Of a stretch of 33,928 nt of DNA, positions 7,264 through 16,112 are shown piece after piece. Position numbers and translations under genes: made by a program. This stretch comes from an uncultured Clostridia bacterium (GTDB lineage: Bacteria > Bacillota > Clostridia > Oscillospirales > Ruminococcaceae): positions 1-33,928 of the forward strand of contig CAMVDP010000019.1 of the NCBI GenBank assembly GCA_947166275.1, in the 5' to 3' direction. Each line of letters opens with the position of its first letter. The first letter of the stretch is position 1. Below the pieces are notes generated by a model, which searched no databases, was not told the origin of the DNA, and worked only from the letters and a program-made list of their open reading frames with translations.

Positions 7264-7293
7264 ACCGCGAAAAACATGGAGGTGTGAACGGAT

Positions 7294-8751
7294 ATGCTCG
7301 TTGAGGACCTTACCGGGAATATAGTGAACATACGTGCGGTGATGAAAAACAGCAGTGACCTGATACTGAAATACGCAAAGGTATGCGGTATTGAAGTATG
7401 CGTGCTTTCCTGCGACGGTCAGACGGACGCGAACAAGCTTGCGAACCTTGTGTACCGTCCGCTGTCAGAGCTTGGCACGGACGGCGGGGACATGACTCCC
7501 GGGCGGCTTGCGGCGATGATAAGCGGCGAGCTTCTGATAGCCTGCGACGGAAAGTCCGTTTGCAGCGCGGAGGATGTGGTAAACGCGATCATGAACGGCT
7601 TCTGTGTGATACTCGTTAACGGTTTCGATGCAGGCTACGCGGTGGGAGTGCAGGGCTTTCAGACCCGCTCGGTGACTCAGCCTGAAAACCACCGGAACAT
7701 ACGCGGCGCGCGCGAGGGCTTCGTGGAAGCTCTCCATACGAACATGAGCCTTGTCCGGCGGCGTGTCAGATCCCCGGAGCTTACATTTACAGCCATGACC
7801 GTAGGAAAAACGTCGAAGACCGAGATATGTGTCTGCCGCATGGAAAGCGCCGACAAAGCGCTCACAGACAAGGTCATACGGCAGCTTGAGACGCTGCCGC
7901 TGTCGCTGATACTCGAAAGCGGGTATATCCAGCCGTTCCTTGAGAAGAAGCACCCTCTGTTTTCTGCCGTAGGCGCCACCGAGCGCCCGGATGTGTTCGT
8001 ATCGAAGCTGTACGAGGGCAGAGTGGGGATACTTGTGGACGGGTCACCGTTTGCGCTGTATCTGCCGAAGCTGTTTGCCGAGAACTTCATGATGCTGGAC
8101 GACTACACCGAAAAGCCTTTGTTGGCGCTGTTCGTGCGGCTTATACGATGGGCGGCGTTTCTTATCGCGATATTCCTGCCGGGGTTTTACGCGGCGCTTG
8201 CGAACTTCCACCCGGAGCTTATACCGGACGCGCTGCTGCGCAATCTTGCGGCGGCGGAGTCACTCACGCCGTACAGTATACTGACGGAGTGTGTGATACT
8301 CGACATCTTCTATGAGATAATGCGCGAGGCGGGGCTGCGGCTCCCGTCGAACGTGGGACACGCGGTGAGCATCGTCGGCGGCATCGTTATAGGCGATATC
8401 GTGGTCTCGGCGGGGCTTGTGGGAGCGCCGATGCTGCTGGCGGTAGCGATAGCGTCCATTTCCGGCTACATCGTGTCGGACATCGGGGAGCAGGTGTCGT
8501 TTCTGCGGTTCGGGTTTATCCTTGCGGGCGGACTGTTCGGACTGTTCGGGCTGACTGTGGCGGCATTCATGCTGTGCGTGAGCGTGTGCTCGCTGGACTC
8601 TTACGGAGTGCCGTTCACTTCACCGCTTTCGCCGTTCTCGCGGAAGTCCATGCGTGACCTGCTCACACGGAGCGGCTGGATAGCTTTGAGCCGCTCCGAG
8701 CCGGATATATATGATATGAACGGAGTTGACAGACAGAGAGATGAACGGTAA
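7294..8751 (+). CDS. Spore germination protein, GerA family (A subunit)
   Basis: A 485-residue germinant receptor A subunit. The cytosolic N-terminal half carries family motifs including ILVNGFDAGYAVGVQGFQTRSVTQPENHRNIRGAREGF (two overlapping conserved blocks) and NMSLVRRRVRSPEL. The C-terminal half has several membrane segments, with the conserved stretch AESLTPYSILTECVILDIFYEIMREAGLRLPSNVGHAVSIVGG. It sits in the spore inner membrane and with B and C subunits senses nutrient germinants. The start has GGAGGTG nine bases ahead. The end overlaps gerB by 11 bases. The gerA-gerB-gerC order is the standard operon. Confidence 0.93.
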   Translation: MLVEDLTGNIVNIRAVMKNSSDLILKYAKVCGIEVCVLSCDGQTDANKLANLVYRPLSELGTDGGDMTPGRLAAMISGELLIACDGKSVCSAEDVVNAIMNGFCVILVNGFDAGYAVGVQGFQTRSVTQPENHRNIRGAREGFVEALHTNMSLVRRRVRSPELTFTAMTVGKTSKTEICVCRMESADKALTDKVIRQLETLPLSLILESGYIQPFLEKKHPLFSAVGATERPDVFVSKLYEGRVGILVDGSPFALYLPKLFAENFMMLDDYTEKPLLALFVRLIRWAAFLIAIFLPGFYAALANFHPELIPDALLRNLAAAESLTPYSILTECVILDIFYEIMREAGLRLPSNVGHAVSIVGGIVIGDIVVSAGLVGAPMLLAVAIASISGYIVSDIGEQVSFLRFGFILAGGLFGLFGLTVAAFMLCVSVCSLDSYGVPFTSPLSPFSRKSMRDLLTRSGWIALSRSEPDIYDMNGVDRQRDER

Positions 8752-9811
8752 GACAGGCTATGGCGGGCTTGCGGCGGCACTTGCGCTGTCGCGTATATTC
8801 ACCGAGGCTACGGCGCTGCCCGGTGAGAGTGTGGAGTACGGTATGCAGCGCTTCACTGTGACAGTGATGTCGTTCCTTATCGCGGGAGCGGCGTATATTC
8901 CTCTGCTTATTGCTGTGAAGCGCAGCGGCGGCAGCTCTCCGGTCTCGGTGATCGCCGGCCGCAGCAAGCTGCTTTCGGGCTTCATCGGGGTGCTGGTATC
9001 GGTTATGCTGCTGTTCTGTGCAATGGAGACAGGGCTGCGGTCACATTACTACGCGTCGAGCACGGTATTTGACTCGGCGCCTTCGCTGTACTTCTACGTG
9101 TTTACGGGAGCGGCACTTTTATTTGCGGTGCACAAGGGGCTTGAAGCCTCTTCGCGCACCGCGGTCATAGTTTCGGCAGGGCTTGTCCTGCTGATGCTGC
9201 TGATCTCTGCGGCTCTGCTGCCGGTAATACGGCTTAACAGGCTGTACCCTTCGCTCACGGATGACCCCGGTACGCTGTACGCCCAAACATCACGGGAGTT
9301 CTCGCTCAACTGCGAGCTTCTGATATTCATGGCGCTGTGCGGCAGAGTGAACGGCAGAAGCTGCAGGACAGTACCTCTGTATCTCGGCGTGTCCTGTCTT
9401 GCGCTTATGATCATGACTTTTCTGTACTTCACCGTGTTCGGACGGCTCACTCCGCTGCTTTCGCTCCCGTTCTATACACTGTCGTCGGTGTCGGACATCA
9501 CGCTGCTGCACCGCATAAACGGTATCGATGCCATGATATGGGTCATGGCGGGCATATTGCGGCTCGCTTTTGCGGCATTCGCGTTCCGGGAGATCGTCCG
9601 GGAGTGCTTCACTCGCGGAAAAGCCGCCGATGTCGCGGCACTCGTGTTCGCGGCGGTGTCACTGGGGTCTGCGGAGCTGTTCACCGTATATCCGGAGCTG
9701 TACAGCATATCCTCGCGTATGATGTCATCGGGGATGCCGCTCCTGCTCACGGCGGTCATCATACCTTCGCTGGCGCTTGCGTGCGGGGCGGGAAAGGAGA
9801 AGGGAACATGA
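8741..9811 (+). CDS. Spore germination permease-like protein, GerB family (B subunit)
   Basis: A 356-residue integral membrane protein of the amino-acid/polyamine/organocation (APC) superfamily type, with about ten hydrophobic helices from residue 6 to the end (LAAALALSRIFTEATALPG first). Family features include a helix with FTEATALPGES and the later FAFREIVRECF loop. In the receptor this is the subunit thought to bind the germinant. The ATG at 8741 overlaps the gerA end. A TTG at 8726 in the same frame is possible, but its GGAG lies directly against the codon. The true start therefore remains slightly uncertain. The stop overlaps the gerC start as ATGA. Confidence 0.88.
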   Translation: MNGKTGYGGLAAALALSRIFTEATALPGESVEYGMQRFTVTVMSFLIAGAAYIPLLIAVKRSGGSSPVSVIAGRSKLLSGFIGVLVSVMLLFCAMETGLRSHYYASSTVFDSAPSLYFYVFTGAALLFAVHKGLEASSRTAVIVSAGLVLLMLLISAALLPVIRLNRLYPSLTDDPGTLYAQTSREFSLNCELLIFMALCGRVNGRSCRTVPLYLGVSCLALMIMTFLYFTVFGRLTPLLSLPFYTLSSVSDITLLHRINGIDAMIWVMAGILRLAFAAFAFREIVRECFTRGKAADVAALVFAAVSLGSAELFTVYPELYSISSRMMSSGMPLLLTAVIIPSLALACGAGKEKGT

Positions 9812-10932
9812 AAAGGACAGCGGCATTGGTGCTGGCGGTGCTCATGCTGTCGGGCTGTGTACCGCACACCGAGCTGGACAAGCTCGGGATAGCGGAAGCC
9901 GTGGGAGTTGACTTCGACGGCGGAGAATATACCGTGACAGTGCAGTACTTCAACACCGACTCGTCCGGCGGAGTCACGGCGGTCGACAGCTCCGCGCCCA
10001 ACGTTACTACCGTGAGCGGCACCGGGGAGACGATAGAGAGCGCGCTCGGAGCTGCGTCATACGCTTCGGGCAGCGGTCTTATGCTCGGCGCGGCGGCGGT
10101 GATCGTATTCGGCGAGGACGCGCTTTTCTCGCTGCGGGAGCCTTTGAAGCTTGCGATGTCGCACTATTCCGGCAATCCCCGCGCATATATCACAGCCGCG
10201 AAGGGAAAGGCCGCAGATATAATGAACGTGAGGTTTTCGGAGGGCAGCGCGTCGGTGGAAAAGCTGGAAATGCTGCTGAAGAACGCGGATGACCTGGGGC
10301 TTACCCGTCCTATGCGAATGTGCGAAGCGCTGGAACGGCTGTTTGAGCCGACGGGCAGCGTGATACTGCCGCTGCTTGAGGTCTCGGAGCTCAACGGCGG
10401 TCTCACCGAGGACGGCAGCGGAGTCGTGGTATCGGGCGGAGTGCTGTGTAAGAACGGAGCGTATGCGAGGGAGCTCTCGGATATGCAGATGTCAGGCGTT
10501 CATCTGCTCGACCCGGCGGCGGGCAGCACGTGTGCCTGCGAGCTTATGCTGTCGCTGCGGGGGCATGACACGAGAGTGATGCTGTACGGCATAACGCCGC
10601 GTATAACGCCGGAAGCGCGTGACGGCAGGCTTTCCATTGATGTCAGGATATACGCGGAGTGCAAGATAGTGAGCACCTCGCTTCCCGACCCGTACCTGTC
10701 GAGGGACGAGCTGGACAGGCTCGCGGAGGAAGAGCTCTGCAGGCGAGTCACAGCAGCGCTCACTACGGCGACGGAGCATGGAGCCGACCCGTTCGGGATG
10801 GAATACGCGATACGGTCACATTCCCCGGAGCTCTGGCGCGCCATAAGCGCAGATTACCCCGGATACCTCACATCTGCGTCAGTCGCTGTGAGCAGCACGG
10901 TCAGCACGGACAGGTACGGAATAACGCGATGA
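9808..10932 (+). CDS. Spore germination lipoprotein, Ger(x)C family (C subunit)
   Basis: A 374-residue lipoprotein. The signal MKRTAALVLAVLMLSGC has a lipobox LSGC with Cys at 17. The mature part opens with the family mark TELDKLGIAEAVGVDFDGG (the usual 'E.....i..giGiD'). The middle has ARELSDMQMSGVHLLD, and the last 100 residues are the helical C-terminal domain of Ger(x)C proteins (SLPDPYLSRDELDRLAEEEL, ADPFGMEYAIRS). It completes the A-B-C receptor. The start overlaps the gerB stop by four bases and has GGAGAAGGG ahead. The frame is open upstream to 9337, but that stretch is a shadow of gerB. Its stop codon touches the stop codon of the convergent gene. Confidence 0.92.
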   Translation: MKRTAALVLAVLMLSGCVPHTELDKLGIAEAVGVDFDGGEYTVTVQYFNTDSSGGVTAVDSSAPNVTTVSGTGETIESALGAASYASGSGLMLGAAAVIVFGEDALFSLREPLKLAMSHYSGNPRAYITAAKGKAADIMNVRFSEGSASVEKLEMLLKNADDLGLTRPMRMCEALERLFEPTGSVILPLLEVSELNGGLTEDGSGVVVSGGVLCKNGAYARELSDMQMSGVHLLDPAAGSTCACELMLSLRGHDTRVMLYGITPRITPEARDGRLSIDVRIYAECKIVSTSLPDPYLSRDELDRLAEEELCRRVTAALTTATEHGADPFGMEYAIRSHSPELWRAISADYPGYLTSASVAVSSTVSTDRYGITR

Positions 10933-11325
10933 TCACCGGTGTCCGGCATTGACACCGAGTACCCCGCCGATGCACGACACGAGCATTATTGTCAGTATCT
11001 TGCCGGCGAACGCGCTGCCGGATATGTTTCCGGATACGGCGGATATCACCAGCATTGGCAGGAGGAACAGAATGCCGCATATCGCTCCGCATTTAAGTCC
11101 TCCCCGACGCCGTATCAGACCGCAGAGAGCTCCTGAGGCAAGCGTTCCCGCTGCGAGAGCGACGAACGAGGCCCCTCCTGCGGTTGAATGCGGCAGACCC
11201 AGTACGCACATGAGCCACGCGGACAGCGCGATAAGCACCGCGCTGACTGCTGTGCCGCATAACAACGGCAATATGTAAGACGCTGCAAGCTTTATTGCGG
11301 CGTTGTTTTTCTTGTTTTCGGACAA
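10933..11325 (-). CDS. Small membrane protein, TIGR04086-like
   Basis: A protein of about 130 residues with four hydrophobic helices (SYILPLLCGTAVSAVLIALS, FVALAAGTLASGALCGLI, CGAICGILFLLPMLVISAV, ILTIMLVSCIGGVLGV) and a polar N-terminus. The pattern of four helices with Gly-rich turns and an RRRGG loop fits the TIGR04086 family found in Clostridia. Function is unknown. The frame is open to 11421, but the best start is the TTG at 11323-11325, giving MSENKKNNAAIK, because GGGTGAT lies three bases ahead. A GTG at 11334 is an alternative. The gene ends flush against gerC with no room for a separate terminator. Confidence 0.65.
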   Translation of the reverse strand: MSENKKNNAAIKLAASYILPLLCGTAVSAVLIALSAWLMCVLGLPHSTAGGASFVALAAGTLASGALCGLIRRRGGLKCGAICGILFLLPMLVISAVSGNISGSAFAGKILTIMLVSCIGGVLGVNAGHR

Positions 11326-11407
11326 AGCTATCACCCGATTCAATTTTATGACGAGCCGTAAATGTTTATTCCCGTCCGTTAAATTTGTGCAAAAGTGCCT
11401 CAAATCC

Positions 11408-11436
11408 TTGACAACGCCCATATTTTGTTGTATAAT
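11408..11436 (+). promoter_or_regulatory. Perfect sigma-A promoter for the AI-2E transporter gene
   Basis: TTGACA, 17 bases, TATAAT: every consensus base at ideal spacing. Transcription should begin near 11443, giving a leader of about 30 bases. This predicts strong, constitutive expression. Confidence 0.88.
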
Positions 11437-11472
11437 ACATTATATATTGCTATATGTAGCATGGAGGGCATC

Positions 11473-12933
11473 ATGAAGTTTTACAGATGGAACAAGCATT
11501 ACCTGGGCTGGGGCATCACCGCCTTTGTTGTTATAGTTGCTTCCATGCTCGTGTGCACTATGCTTATGAACATTAGCAACATAGCCGAAGGTATAGGAAG
11601 CTTCCTTTCGGTCATCACGCCGATAATTTATGGCTTTATCATAGCATACCTTCTTGCGCCGGTGGTGGCGAAGCTTGAGAAAGACCTGTTCGGGCGGATA
11701 TTCAAGAAGTCAGGCGAGCATTACGAGGATAAGAATTCACAGAGCGGCGACGTAAGATACCGCCACCTGAAAATATACGTAAAGAACAAGCCCGCGCGTA
11801 TCTGCAGCATCACGGTGACGTTCCTGCTGTTCATCGGCATCATAGCGGGCGTGCTCATAGCAATAATCCCGCAGCTCACCACAACGATAACGCTGCTGGT
11901 CGACAATATCCCTACCTACATCACGAACGTGACCACATGGGTGAGCGAGACGTTTCAGAATTACCCCGAAATAGGCGAGGATATCACGAATATAGTACGT
12001 GACGCGGGTTCTACTCTGCGCAAGCTGCTGAATGACCAGCTTCTCCCGCAGATGGGCGATTACCTCGGATTTCTCACCAACGGTATAATGAGCGTTATCG
12101 GCACGATACTCAATCTGATATTCGGCATCGTGGTCGCTATATACTGCCTGTACAGCAAGGAGCTTTTCGCGGCGCAGGCAAAAAAATCGCTTTACTGCAT
12201 ACTTCCTATCAGCAAAGCGAACCGCTTCATAGGAAGCATACGCAAGATACACCGCTCGTTCGGTAACTTCATTACAGGCACGATCATAGATTCCTTCGTG
12301 GTAGGCTGTATAACCTTCGCGGTGACTACACTGTCCGGCGTGCCATTCTCACTGCTCGTGTCGGTCGTCATGGGACTTACGAATATAATCCCTTACTTCG
12401 GTCCGTTCATCGGACTTGTGCCGTGTCTTTTCCTGATATTCATGGAAGACCCGTTCATGTGCATCATCTTCACGATAATCGTGCTCGTTATCCAGAACGT
12501 TAACGGCAACATCATAAGCCCGCGCATACTCGGCGAGAGCACAGGCCTCACAAGCTTCTGGGTCATCTTCGCTATCCTTGTGGGACAGGGCATCTTCGGA
12601 TTCTGGGGACTTATCATCGGTATCCCCCTGTTCGCGGTCGTTTACAGTACGGCGAAGACATTCGTTTCCGACAAGCTGAAGGCAAAGGGTCTTCCTCACC
12701 ACTCCGATGATTATACCGACATCAACTCGTTCGATGTTGCGGCAGAAGGCGGAGAAATAATGCCGGTGTCGCTGTCCGAAACAGTGGCGGCGGAGCGTGC
12801 CGCGAAAGAGAAAAAGGAAGCCGCGGCAAAGGAACGGCGTAAGAAGGAAGCGGCGGAGAAGAAGAAAAAGCTGAAGGAAAGCATCGACCACATACGCGAG
12901 TCGGTGACGCATGACAGCAGAAAGAAGAAATAA
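11473..12933 (+). CDS. AI-2E family transporter (PerM-like membrane protein)
   Basis: A 486-residue integral membrane protein of the AI-2E/UPF0118 family with about eight helices. Family marks are the N-terminal pair of helices (GITAFVVIVASMLVCTML, FLSVITPIIYGFIIAYLLAP), the central amphipathic part, and a C-terminal block with GVPFSLLVSVVMGLTNIIPYFGPFIG followed by NISPRILGESTGL-like sequence (GNIISPRILGESTGLTSFWV). Members export small molecules or ions; the substrate is not predictable here. The last 60 residues are Lys/Glu/Ala-rich and probably form a cytosolic coiled coil, an extension beyond the family core. The ATG at 11473 has GGAGGG ahead. The open frame upstream runs over the promoter and was rejected. 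Confidence 0.88.
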   Translation: MKFYRWNKHYLGWGITAFVVIVASMLVCTMLMNISNIAEGIGSFLSVITPIIYGFIIAYLLAPVVAKLEKDLFGRIFKKSGEHYEDKNSQSGDVRYRHLKIYVKNKPARICSITVTFLLFIGIIAGVLIAIIPQLTTTITLLVDNIPTYITNVTTWVSETFQNYPEIGEDITNIVRDAGSTLRKLLNDQLLPQMGDYLGFLTNGIMSVIGTILNLIFGIVVAIYCLYSKELFAAQAKKSLYCILPISKANRFIGSIRKIHRSFGNFITGTIIDSFVVGCITFAVTTLSGVPFSLLVSVVMGLTNIIPYFGPFIGLVPCLFLIFMEDPFMCIIFTIIVLVIQNVNGNIISPRILGESTGLTSFWVIFAILVGQGIFGFWGLIIGIPLFAVVYSTAKTFVSDKLKAKGLPHHSDDYTDINSFDVAAEGGEIMPVSLSETVAAERAAKEKKEAAAKERRKKEAAEKKKKLKESIDHIRESVTHDSRKKK

Positions 12934-13004
12934 ATGTAACCCCTGCCGTCTGAAGGCGGAAGGTGAACGAAAAAATATCATCTCAATAAAGGAGGCTGCA
13001 GACC

Positions 13005-13427
13005 ATGAACATGGAAAAGCTCAAGGCGAACTATGGCAATGTACTGTGGTCGGGCAAGAAATGTATCCTCGGCATGCCGATATCATTCACGAGATACATC
13101 CTTACCGATACGACGCTGTACACGAGGATAGGGTTGCTCAACATCAAGGAGGACGAGATAGAGCTGTACAGGATATTCGACAAGAAGATATCTTTCACGC
13201 TCGGCCAGAGGATATTCGGCTGCGGCACGATAGATATCGCGTCGAAGGATATCGACACACCCGAAAAGAAGCTCGTATCAATAAAGAAGCCGCGTGAAGT
13301 GAAAAAGCTCCTTGACCAGGCGGTAAAGGAGCAGCGGGACAAGTACTATGTACGCGGCAGAGATATGATAGGCGGTCATGTGGATCCGCATGGCGACATC
13401 ATGCAGGACGATTTCACTGAAATATAA
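13005..13427 (+). CDS. PH-like domain protein (GRAM/bPH type)
   Basis: A 140-residue soluble protein. Residues 10-105 look like a bacterial pleckstrin-homology fold: GNVLWSGKKCILGMPISFTR, YILTDTTLYTRIGLLNIKED, EIELYRIFDKKISF, FGCGTIDIASKDID, and a final helix REVKKLLDQAVKEQRDKYY. The run of alternating beta strands with 'T...L....G' and a closing 'i..P..v...l..' helix is the YdbS/bPH_2 pattern. The ribosome binding site AAAGGAGG is strong. It starts 71 bases after the AI-2E gene with no clear terminator between, so it may be co-transcribed. A second ATG two codons later is possible. The molecular role is unknown. Confidence 0.65.
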   Translation: MNMEKLKANYGNVLWSGKKCILGMPISFTRYILTDTTLYTRIGLLNIKEDEIELYRIFDKKISFTLGQRIFGCGTIDIASKDIDTPEKKLVSIKKPREVKKLLDQAVKEQRDKYYVRGRDMIGGHVDPHGDIMQDDFTEI

Positions 13428-13535
13428 TGGCGGCGCGCACTCCGGATTGTGCAGATTTTACGAAATTTTCCGGTTCCGGTAAATTTTTCGGAAAACGATG
13501 TCACTTTTCGGGTCGTAAGAACGTTTATTATATTA

Positions 13536-13555
13536 GGAGTACCCTTACGGGCTCC
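13536..13555 (+). promoter_or_regulatory. Leader hairpin upstream of the dockerin protein gene
   Basis: GGAG, TA bulge, CCC, loop TTAC, GGG, CTCC forms a seven-pair hairpin about 35 bases before the start codon. An AT-rich TTTATTATATTAG just upstream could be a -10 region, but no convincing -35 is present. It probably sits near the 5' end of the transcript. Confidence 0.35.
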
Positions 13556-13590
13556 GACCATCATCAAAGTTGAAAGAAAGGAAAAGAAAA

Positions 13591-15957
13591 ATGAATTTGC
13601 TTTTGAAAAAAGCGGCAGCTGTTCTCATCTCCGGAGTAATGGCAGTTTCGGCGATAGGGGCCGAGTGCGTCGCTGAAAGCGCGAATGCCGGCTATGGGTA
13701 TGTTTCCCTTGCCAAGGAAGCTGTTACGGTGGCAAAGCCTACATATCAGGTAAAGGGCACCCCGGGCAAGCGTAAGATCGCTCTTTCCACCACAACTGCG
13801 GGTGCAACTATCTATTACACCGCAAACGGAAAGACTCCCACGACATCGAGCAGAAAATACACCGGTGCGCTGCTTCTTATAACGAAGACGACCAAGATAA
13901 AGGCTATCGCAGTCAAGGACGGTGTAGCCAGCAAGGTCATGACCAAGACCTTCAATGTTAACACCCTTTACGGTGACGTTACCGGCGACGGCAACATCAA
14001 CCAGAACGATTACACCAAGCTCAAGAACTTCCTTGCCCTGAAGACAAAGTATATCTGCAAGGACAACGCAGACTGTAACGGGGATGGCAAGATAAGCAGC
14101 AAGGATCTCACAGTCCTTTCGCAGTATCTCAGCGGCCGTATCACAAGGCTCCCGAGCGATCCGATCGTAAGCATATCGAAGCCCACCGGTTCGATATCCT
14201 CCGTATACGGCGGTAAGACGGTAGAGCTCGCGTGTGCAACGAGCGGCGCTTCTATCTACTACACCACCAACGGCACCACACCGAGCACATCGAGCATGAG
14301 ATACACCTCCAAGATCACGATCGATAAGAGCTGCACAGTGCAGGCTGTTGCATATAAGGACGGCGAATACAGCGAGATCAGGTCGTTCAGCGTGACTGTC
14401 GGCGATCTCGGCACGGTAAGCGCGGACAAGGTCACAACGACCAACTATACCACCGAGCTCCCCGTAACCTTAAGCTGTGGCAGCTCCGGCGCGAAGATCT
14501 ATTATACCACTGATGGCTCCGACCCGCGTACCAGCAATTCCGTAGCTATATTCAGCTCGGCGATCAAGCTCAACAAGGACACCGTGATAAAGGCTTACGC
14601 ACGTGCGCTTGGATATGCCGATACTCCGGTCGAGACATTCGTATACAAAGTAACTTCCGCATTCACCATAAGCGGTACAGTATGGGATGATACCCCCGGC
14701 GCGTCCACGATATCCAACGGTATCAGAGCTATCAACAGCGAGCCCGGTATCTCCGGCATCAACGTATACCTTATAAACTCCACCACAGCAGTAAAGGATA
14801 CGAGTGTATACTATATTCAGAAGGCTGTTACGGACTCCAACGGAAAATACTCCTTCCCCAACCTCATAAAGGGTATGAGCTATAAGGTCGTATTCGAGTA
14901 CAACTATCAGAAGTACCGTGCGTATAACGCGATCGTTGCAGGTGGAAGCCAGGCGCTGCCAATGAGTATCGATGCGTATACCATAAAGCCCAACGGCACA
15001 TATGTGACCGTAAACAGCGTAGACACCTTCACCAACGCGGTTGTCAAGTATTCCGACGCGATCAACTACAACAGCTATCTTAACTATGCCGTTACACCCT
15101 CAAGCTATACCGAGACGACAGAGAATGTCGATCTTGCCCTTATTTCCAAGAACTATGGCCAGCTTGACCTTACTGTTGCGGTATCCGGTCATAACACAAC
15201 GAACAATACTATAAAGAACGGCGAAAAGATCACATATCTCTTCACTCTTACCAACAATTCGCCCATGACGATCAACACACTTTCGGAAGTCGAGCTCGGC
15301 GTTTATCTGCCGCTGCTCTCAAATGACACTCATGGCATCGAGGGCAACGTTCCCCACAACATCTTCAATCACGGTGAAGACTCAAGGAACTATCCCGGAT
15401 ACACATACTGGACCGTATCTTTCAAGCTCGGCAACGGACTTGCTCCCGGAAAGACGGCCACCGTATCGTTCGAGGGAACAGTTAATTCGGATGTCGGCAC
15501 AAAGCTTGAGTGCTTCGGTCAGGTCAACTCCTACAGATTCGCGAACTCCTGCTATGACTACTACTCGCTTCCCGGCAACCTCACATACAATGCTACGAGA
15601 GCGCTTGAGAAGGACGAGTGCAGAGCACAGACCATAACAGTCACCAGCGGAAGCTCCGCAACCTCTGCCCAGACCATTTCGTCTCCCAGATCCAGGATCG
15701 TAATGACCAGAAACGAATCCACAGCGTATAACGCTCTCGAAGTAGTTGTAAAGAACAGCACCTCCATAAGAGATGTCATCATAGGCAGCCAGACAGGAAC
15801 AGCGGCTGTGTTCAACTACAATTACACCACATCCGGCGGCGATCTCTACATCTACTTTGATGTAACGCCCGGCGGTCAGGCAGGCACGGTATCGATCCCC
15901 GTATACCTTGCAAGCGATACGACAAAGTACGTAAACCTCACTATAAACGTTTCATGA
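13591..15957 (+). CDS. Secreted modular protein: chitobiase/beta-hexosaminidase C-terminal repeats, internal type I dockerin, Cna-B-like domain
   Basis: A 788-residue exported protein. A signal peptide covers about residues 1-34. CHB_HEX_C-type repeats lie at about 63-122, 210-270 and 288-354; each has the GA.IYYT.(N/D)G..P.TS core. Between the first and second repeats, at 127-184, is a type I dockerin with two calcium loops, DVTGDGNINQNDY and NADCNGDGKISSKDL, each followed by its helix. A Cna-B/SdrD-like strand domain follows at about 357-450 (ISGTVWDD, TDSNGKYSFPNL). Next comes a DUF11-like region at about 520-650 (FTLTNNSPMTINTL, LAPGKTATVSF), then a final domain I do not recognise. No glycosidase is present. 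A dockerin would bind a cohesin on a scaffoldin or cell surface. The ATG at 13591 has AAAGGAAAAG ahead. Confidence 0.85.
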   Translation: MNLLLKKAAAVLISGVMAVSAIGAECVAESANAGYGYVSLAKEAVTVAKPTYQVKGTPGKRKIALSTTTAGATIYYTANGKTPTTSSRKYTGALLLITKTTKIKAIAVKDGVASKVMTKTFNVNTLYGDVTGDGNINQNDYTKLKNFLALKTKYICKDNADCNGDGKISSKDLTVLSQYLSGRITRLPSDPIVSISKPTGSISSVYGGKTVELACATSGASIYYTTNGTTPSTSSMRYTSKITIDKSCTVQAVAYKDGEYSEIRSFSVTVGDLGTVSADKVTTTNYTTELPVTLSCGSSGAKIYYTTDGSDPRTSNSVAIFSSAIKLNKDTVIKAYARALGYADTPVETFVYKVTSAFTISGTVWDDTPGASTISNGIRAINSEPGISGINVYLINSTTAVKDTSVYYIQKAVTDSNGKYSFPNLIKGMSYKVVFEYNYQKYRAYNAIVAGGSQALPMSIDAYTIKPNGTYVTVNSVDTFTNAVVKYSDAINYNSYLNYAVTPSSYTETTENVDLALISKNYGQLDLTVAVSGHNTTNNTIKNGEKITYLFTLTNNSPMTINTLSEVELGVYLPLLSNDTHGIEGNVPHNIFNHGEDSRNYPGYTYWTVSFKLGNGLAPGKTATVSFEGTVNSDVGTKLECFGQVNSYRFANSCYDYYSLPGNLTYNATRALEKDECRAQTITVTSGSSATSAQTISSPRSRIVMTRNESTAYNALEVVVKNSTSIRDVIIGSQTGTAAVFNYNYTTSGGDLYIYFDVTPGGQAGTVSIPVYLASDTTKYVNLTINVS

Positions 15958-15981
15958 TCGTTTGACTGAATAACAGATCAC

Positions 15982-16014
15982 CCTGCCGCGGCTCAATGCC
16001 GCGGCAGGATTTTT
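15982..16014 (+). terminator. Intrinsic terminator after the dockerin protein gene
   Basis: CCTGCCGCGGC, loop TCAAT, GCCGCGGCAGG is a perfect 11-base GC-rich stem followed by ATTTTTG. This is a strong rho-independent terminator, so the downstream cellobiose phosphorylase gene needs its own promoter, which is present. Confidence 0.9.
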
Positions 16015-16065
16015 GTGGTCATCATGCACAAAGCCGGGGTAAAAATTTTGGCTAAATTACCGCCC

Positions 16066-16094
16066 TTGTGCAAATACGTCTTTACTGATATAAT
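16066..16094 (+). promoter_or_regulatory. Sigma-A promoter with extended -10 for cellobiose phosphorylase
   Basis: A perfect TATAAT at 16089-16094 is preceded by TGA, forming an extended -10. A weak -35, TTGTGC, lies at 17-base spacing. Transcription would begin near 16101, giving a leader of about 88 bases. Confidence 0.65.
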
Positions 16095-16112
16095 GATATT
16101 ATATGGAGCGAG

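Noticed and set aside
9337-9807. A long N-terminal extension of the gerC frame
   Set aside because: It overlaps the well-supported gerB frame. The lipoprotein signal and ribosome binding site place the gerC start at 9808.
13428-13590. A riboswitch in the leader of the dockerin protein gene
   Set aside because: Only one small hairpin is present, and no known aptamer core or terminator/antiterminator pair could be recognised.
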